Positions 14,269 to 14,723 of a stretch of DNA of 14,723 nt are shown piece after piece (the first letter of the stretch is position 1; every line of letters starts with the position of its first letter). The notes below the pieces were generated by a model. That model was not told the DNA's origin, did no database searches, and saw only the letters and a program-made list of their open reading frames with translations. The stretch lies in assembly GCA_964530345.1 (NCBI GenBank), contig CAZGYJ010000071.1:1-14723 (forward strand). Reading direction: 5' to 3'. A program made the position numbers and the translations under genes. This DNA comes from JALSJK01 sp964530345. Its GTDB lineage: Bacteria > Pseudomonadota > Gammaproteobacteria > Methylococcales > Methylomonadaceae.

Positions 14269-14290
14269 TTTATCAACTTATTAAAACATT

Positions 14291-14686
14291 ATGAGACATC
14301 GTAAATCAGGAAGAAAATTAAATAGAAATAGCAGTCATCGGAAAGCATTATTTAGCAATATGGCTGTATCCTTATTTGACCATGAATTAATTAAAACAAC
14401 ATTGCCAAAAGCCAAAGAGTTACGAAGTGTTGTTGAGCCTTTAATTACTTTATCTAAGGAAGATACCGTAGCTAAACGAAGAATTGCCTTTTCAAAACTT
14501 AGGGATCGGTCGATTGTTAGCAAACTTTTTAATGAGTTGGGGCCAAGATATCAGGATAGGCCTGGTGGATATGTAAGAATTATGAAGTGTGGTTTGAGGC
14601 CAGGTGACTCGGCGCCAATGGCTTACATAGAGCTAATTGATAGACCTGTTTTGTCTGATGAAATTGATGGTGCTGAAGTTGAATAA
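14291..14686 (+). CDS. rplQ: 50S ribosomal protein L17
   Basis: Large-subunit protein near the peptide tunnel exit. 131 residues (127 in E. coli). Recognised by MRHRKSGRKLNRNSSHRKALFSNMA, the helix TTLPKAKELRSVVEPLITL and the C-terminal RPGGYVRIMKCGLRPGDSAPMAYIELIDR. The 22 bases between rpoA and this ATG contain no Shine-Dalgarno-like purine run, so translation probably depends on coupling to rpoA or on the unstructured AT-rich leader. Last gene of the alpha group; no terminator hairpin is visible in the 37 bases that remain after it. Confidence 0.98.
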   Translation: MRHRKSGRKLNRNSSHRKALFSNMAVSLFDHELIKTTLPKAKELRSVVEPLITLSKEDTVAKRRIAFSKLRDRSIVSKLFNELGPRYQDRPGGYVRIMKCGLRPGDSAPMAYIELIDRPVLSDEIDGAEVE

Positions 14687-14723
14687 GGAAGCTTAGAGGT
14701 AGCATTGATAGCAGCGTCTGATG

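Noticed and set aside
1..14723. Mobile elements, CRISPR arrays, tRNA or rRNA genes, toxin-antitoxin or defence genes
   Set aside because: None seen; every gap is 77 bases or less and all coding space is taken by conserved ribosomal, tuf, secY and rpoA genes. No novel system is supported.

Overview
The window is a continuous, gap-poor ribosomal protein gene cluster, entirely on the + strand: tuf followed by the S10, spc and alpha gene groups in the order tuf-rpsJ-rplC-rplD-rplW-rplB-rpsS-rplV-rpsC-rplP-rpmC-rpsQ-rplN-rplX-rplE-rpsN-rpsH-rplF-rplR-rpsE-rpmD-rplO-secY-rpmJ-rpsM-rpsK-rpsD-rpoA-rplQ. All 29 genes look intact, and the products have lengths close to those of Escherichia coli. No gene-free stretch reaches 300 bases; the longest is 77 bases, between rpmJ and rpsM.

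The organism is most likely a gammaproteobacterium. secY is followed directly by rpmJ and rpsM with no adk, map or infA (Gram-positives carry adk/map/infA here and betaproteobacteria usually carry infA). S14 is the 101-residue zinc-free form. The RNA polymerase alpha C-terminal domain, S11, S4 and SecY align almost residue by residue with the E. coli proteins as I remember them. Base composition is AT-rich from rplC onward (about 28-35% GC in the rows I counted), while tuf is nearer 50%. I cannot name the genus from sequence alone.

Layout: 1-1191 is EF-Tu, normally the last gene of the str operon. 1198-6176 is the S10 group (S10, L3, L4, L23, L2, S19, L22, S3, L16, L29, S17). 6221-11754 is the spc group (L14, L24, L5, S14, S8, L6, L18, S5, L30, L15, SecY, L36). 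11832-14686 is the alpha group (S13, S11, S4, RpoA, L17). Gaps are mostly 3-36 bases, with overlaps at rplD/rplW, rplP/rpmC, rpmC/rpsQ and rpmD/rplO, so translational coupling is expected. The products build both ribosomal subunits, deliver aminoacyl-tRNA (EF-Tu), form the core of the protein export channel (SecY) and seed RNA polymerase assembly (RpoA).

This is a conserved housekeeping region and I do not see a new biological system in it. The points worth a second look are regulatory or compositional: rpsJ sits only 6 bases after tuf, so there is no room for an E. coli-type L4-responsive S10 leader; an extended -10 promoter with a GC-rich discriminator lies before rpsM but leaves only a short alpha leader; and composition and codon use change between tuf and the genes that follow.
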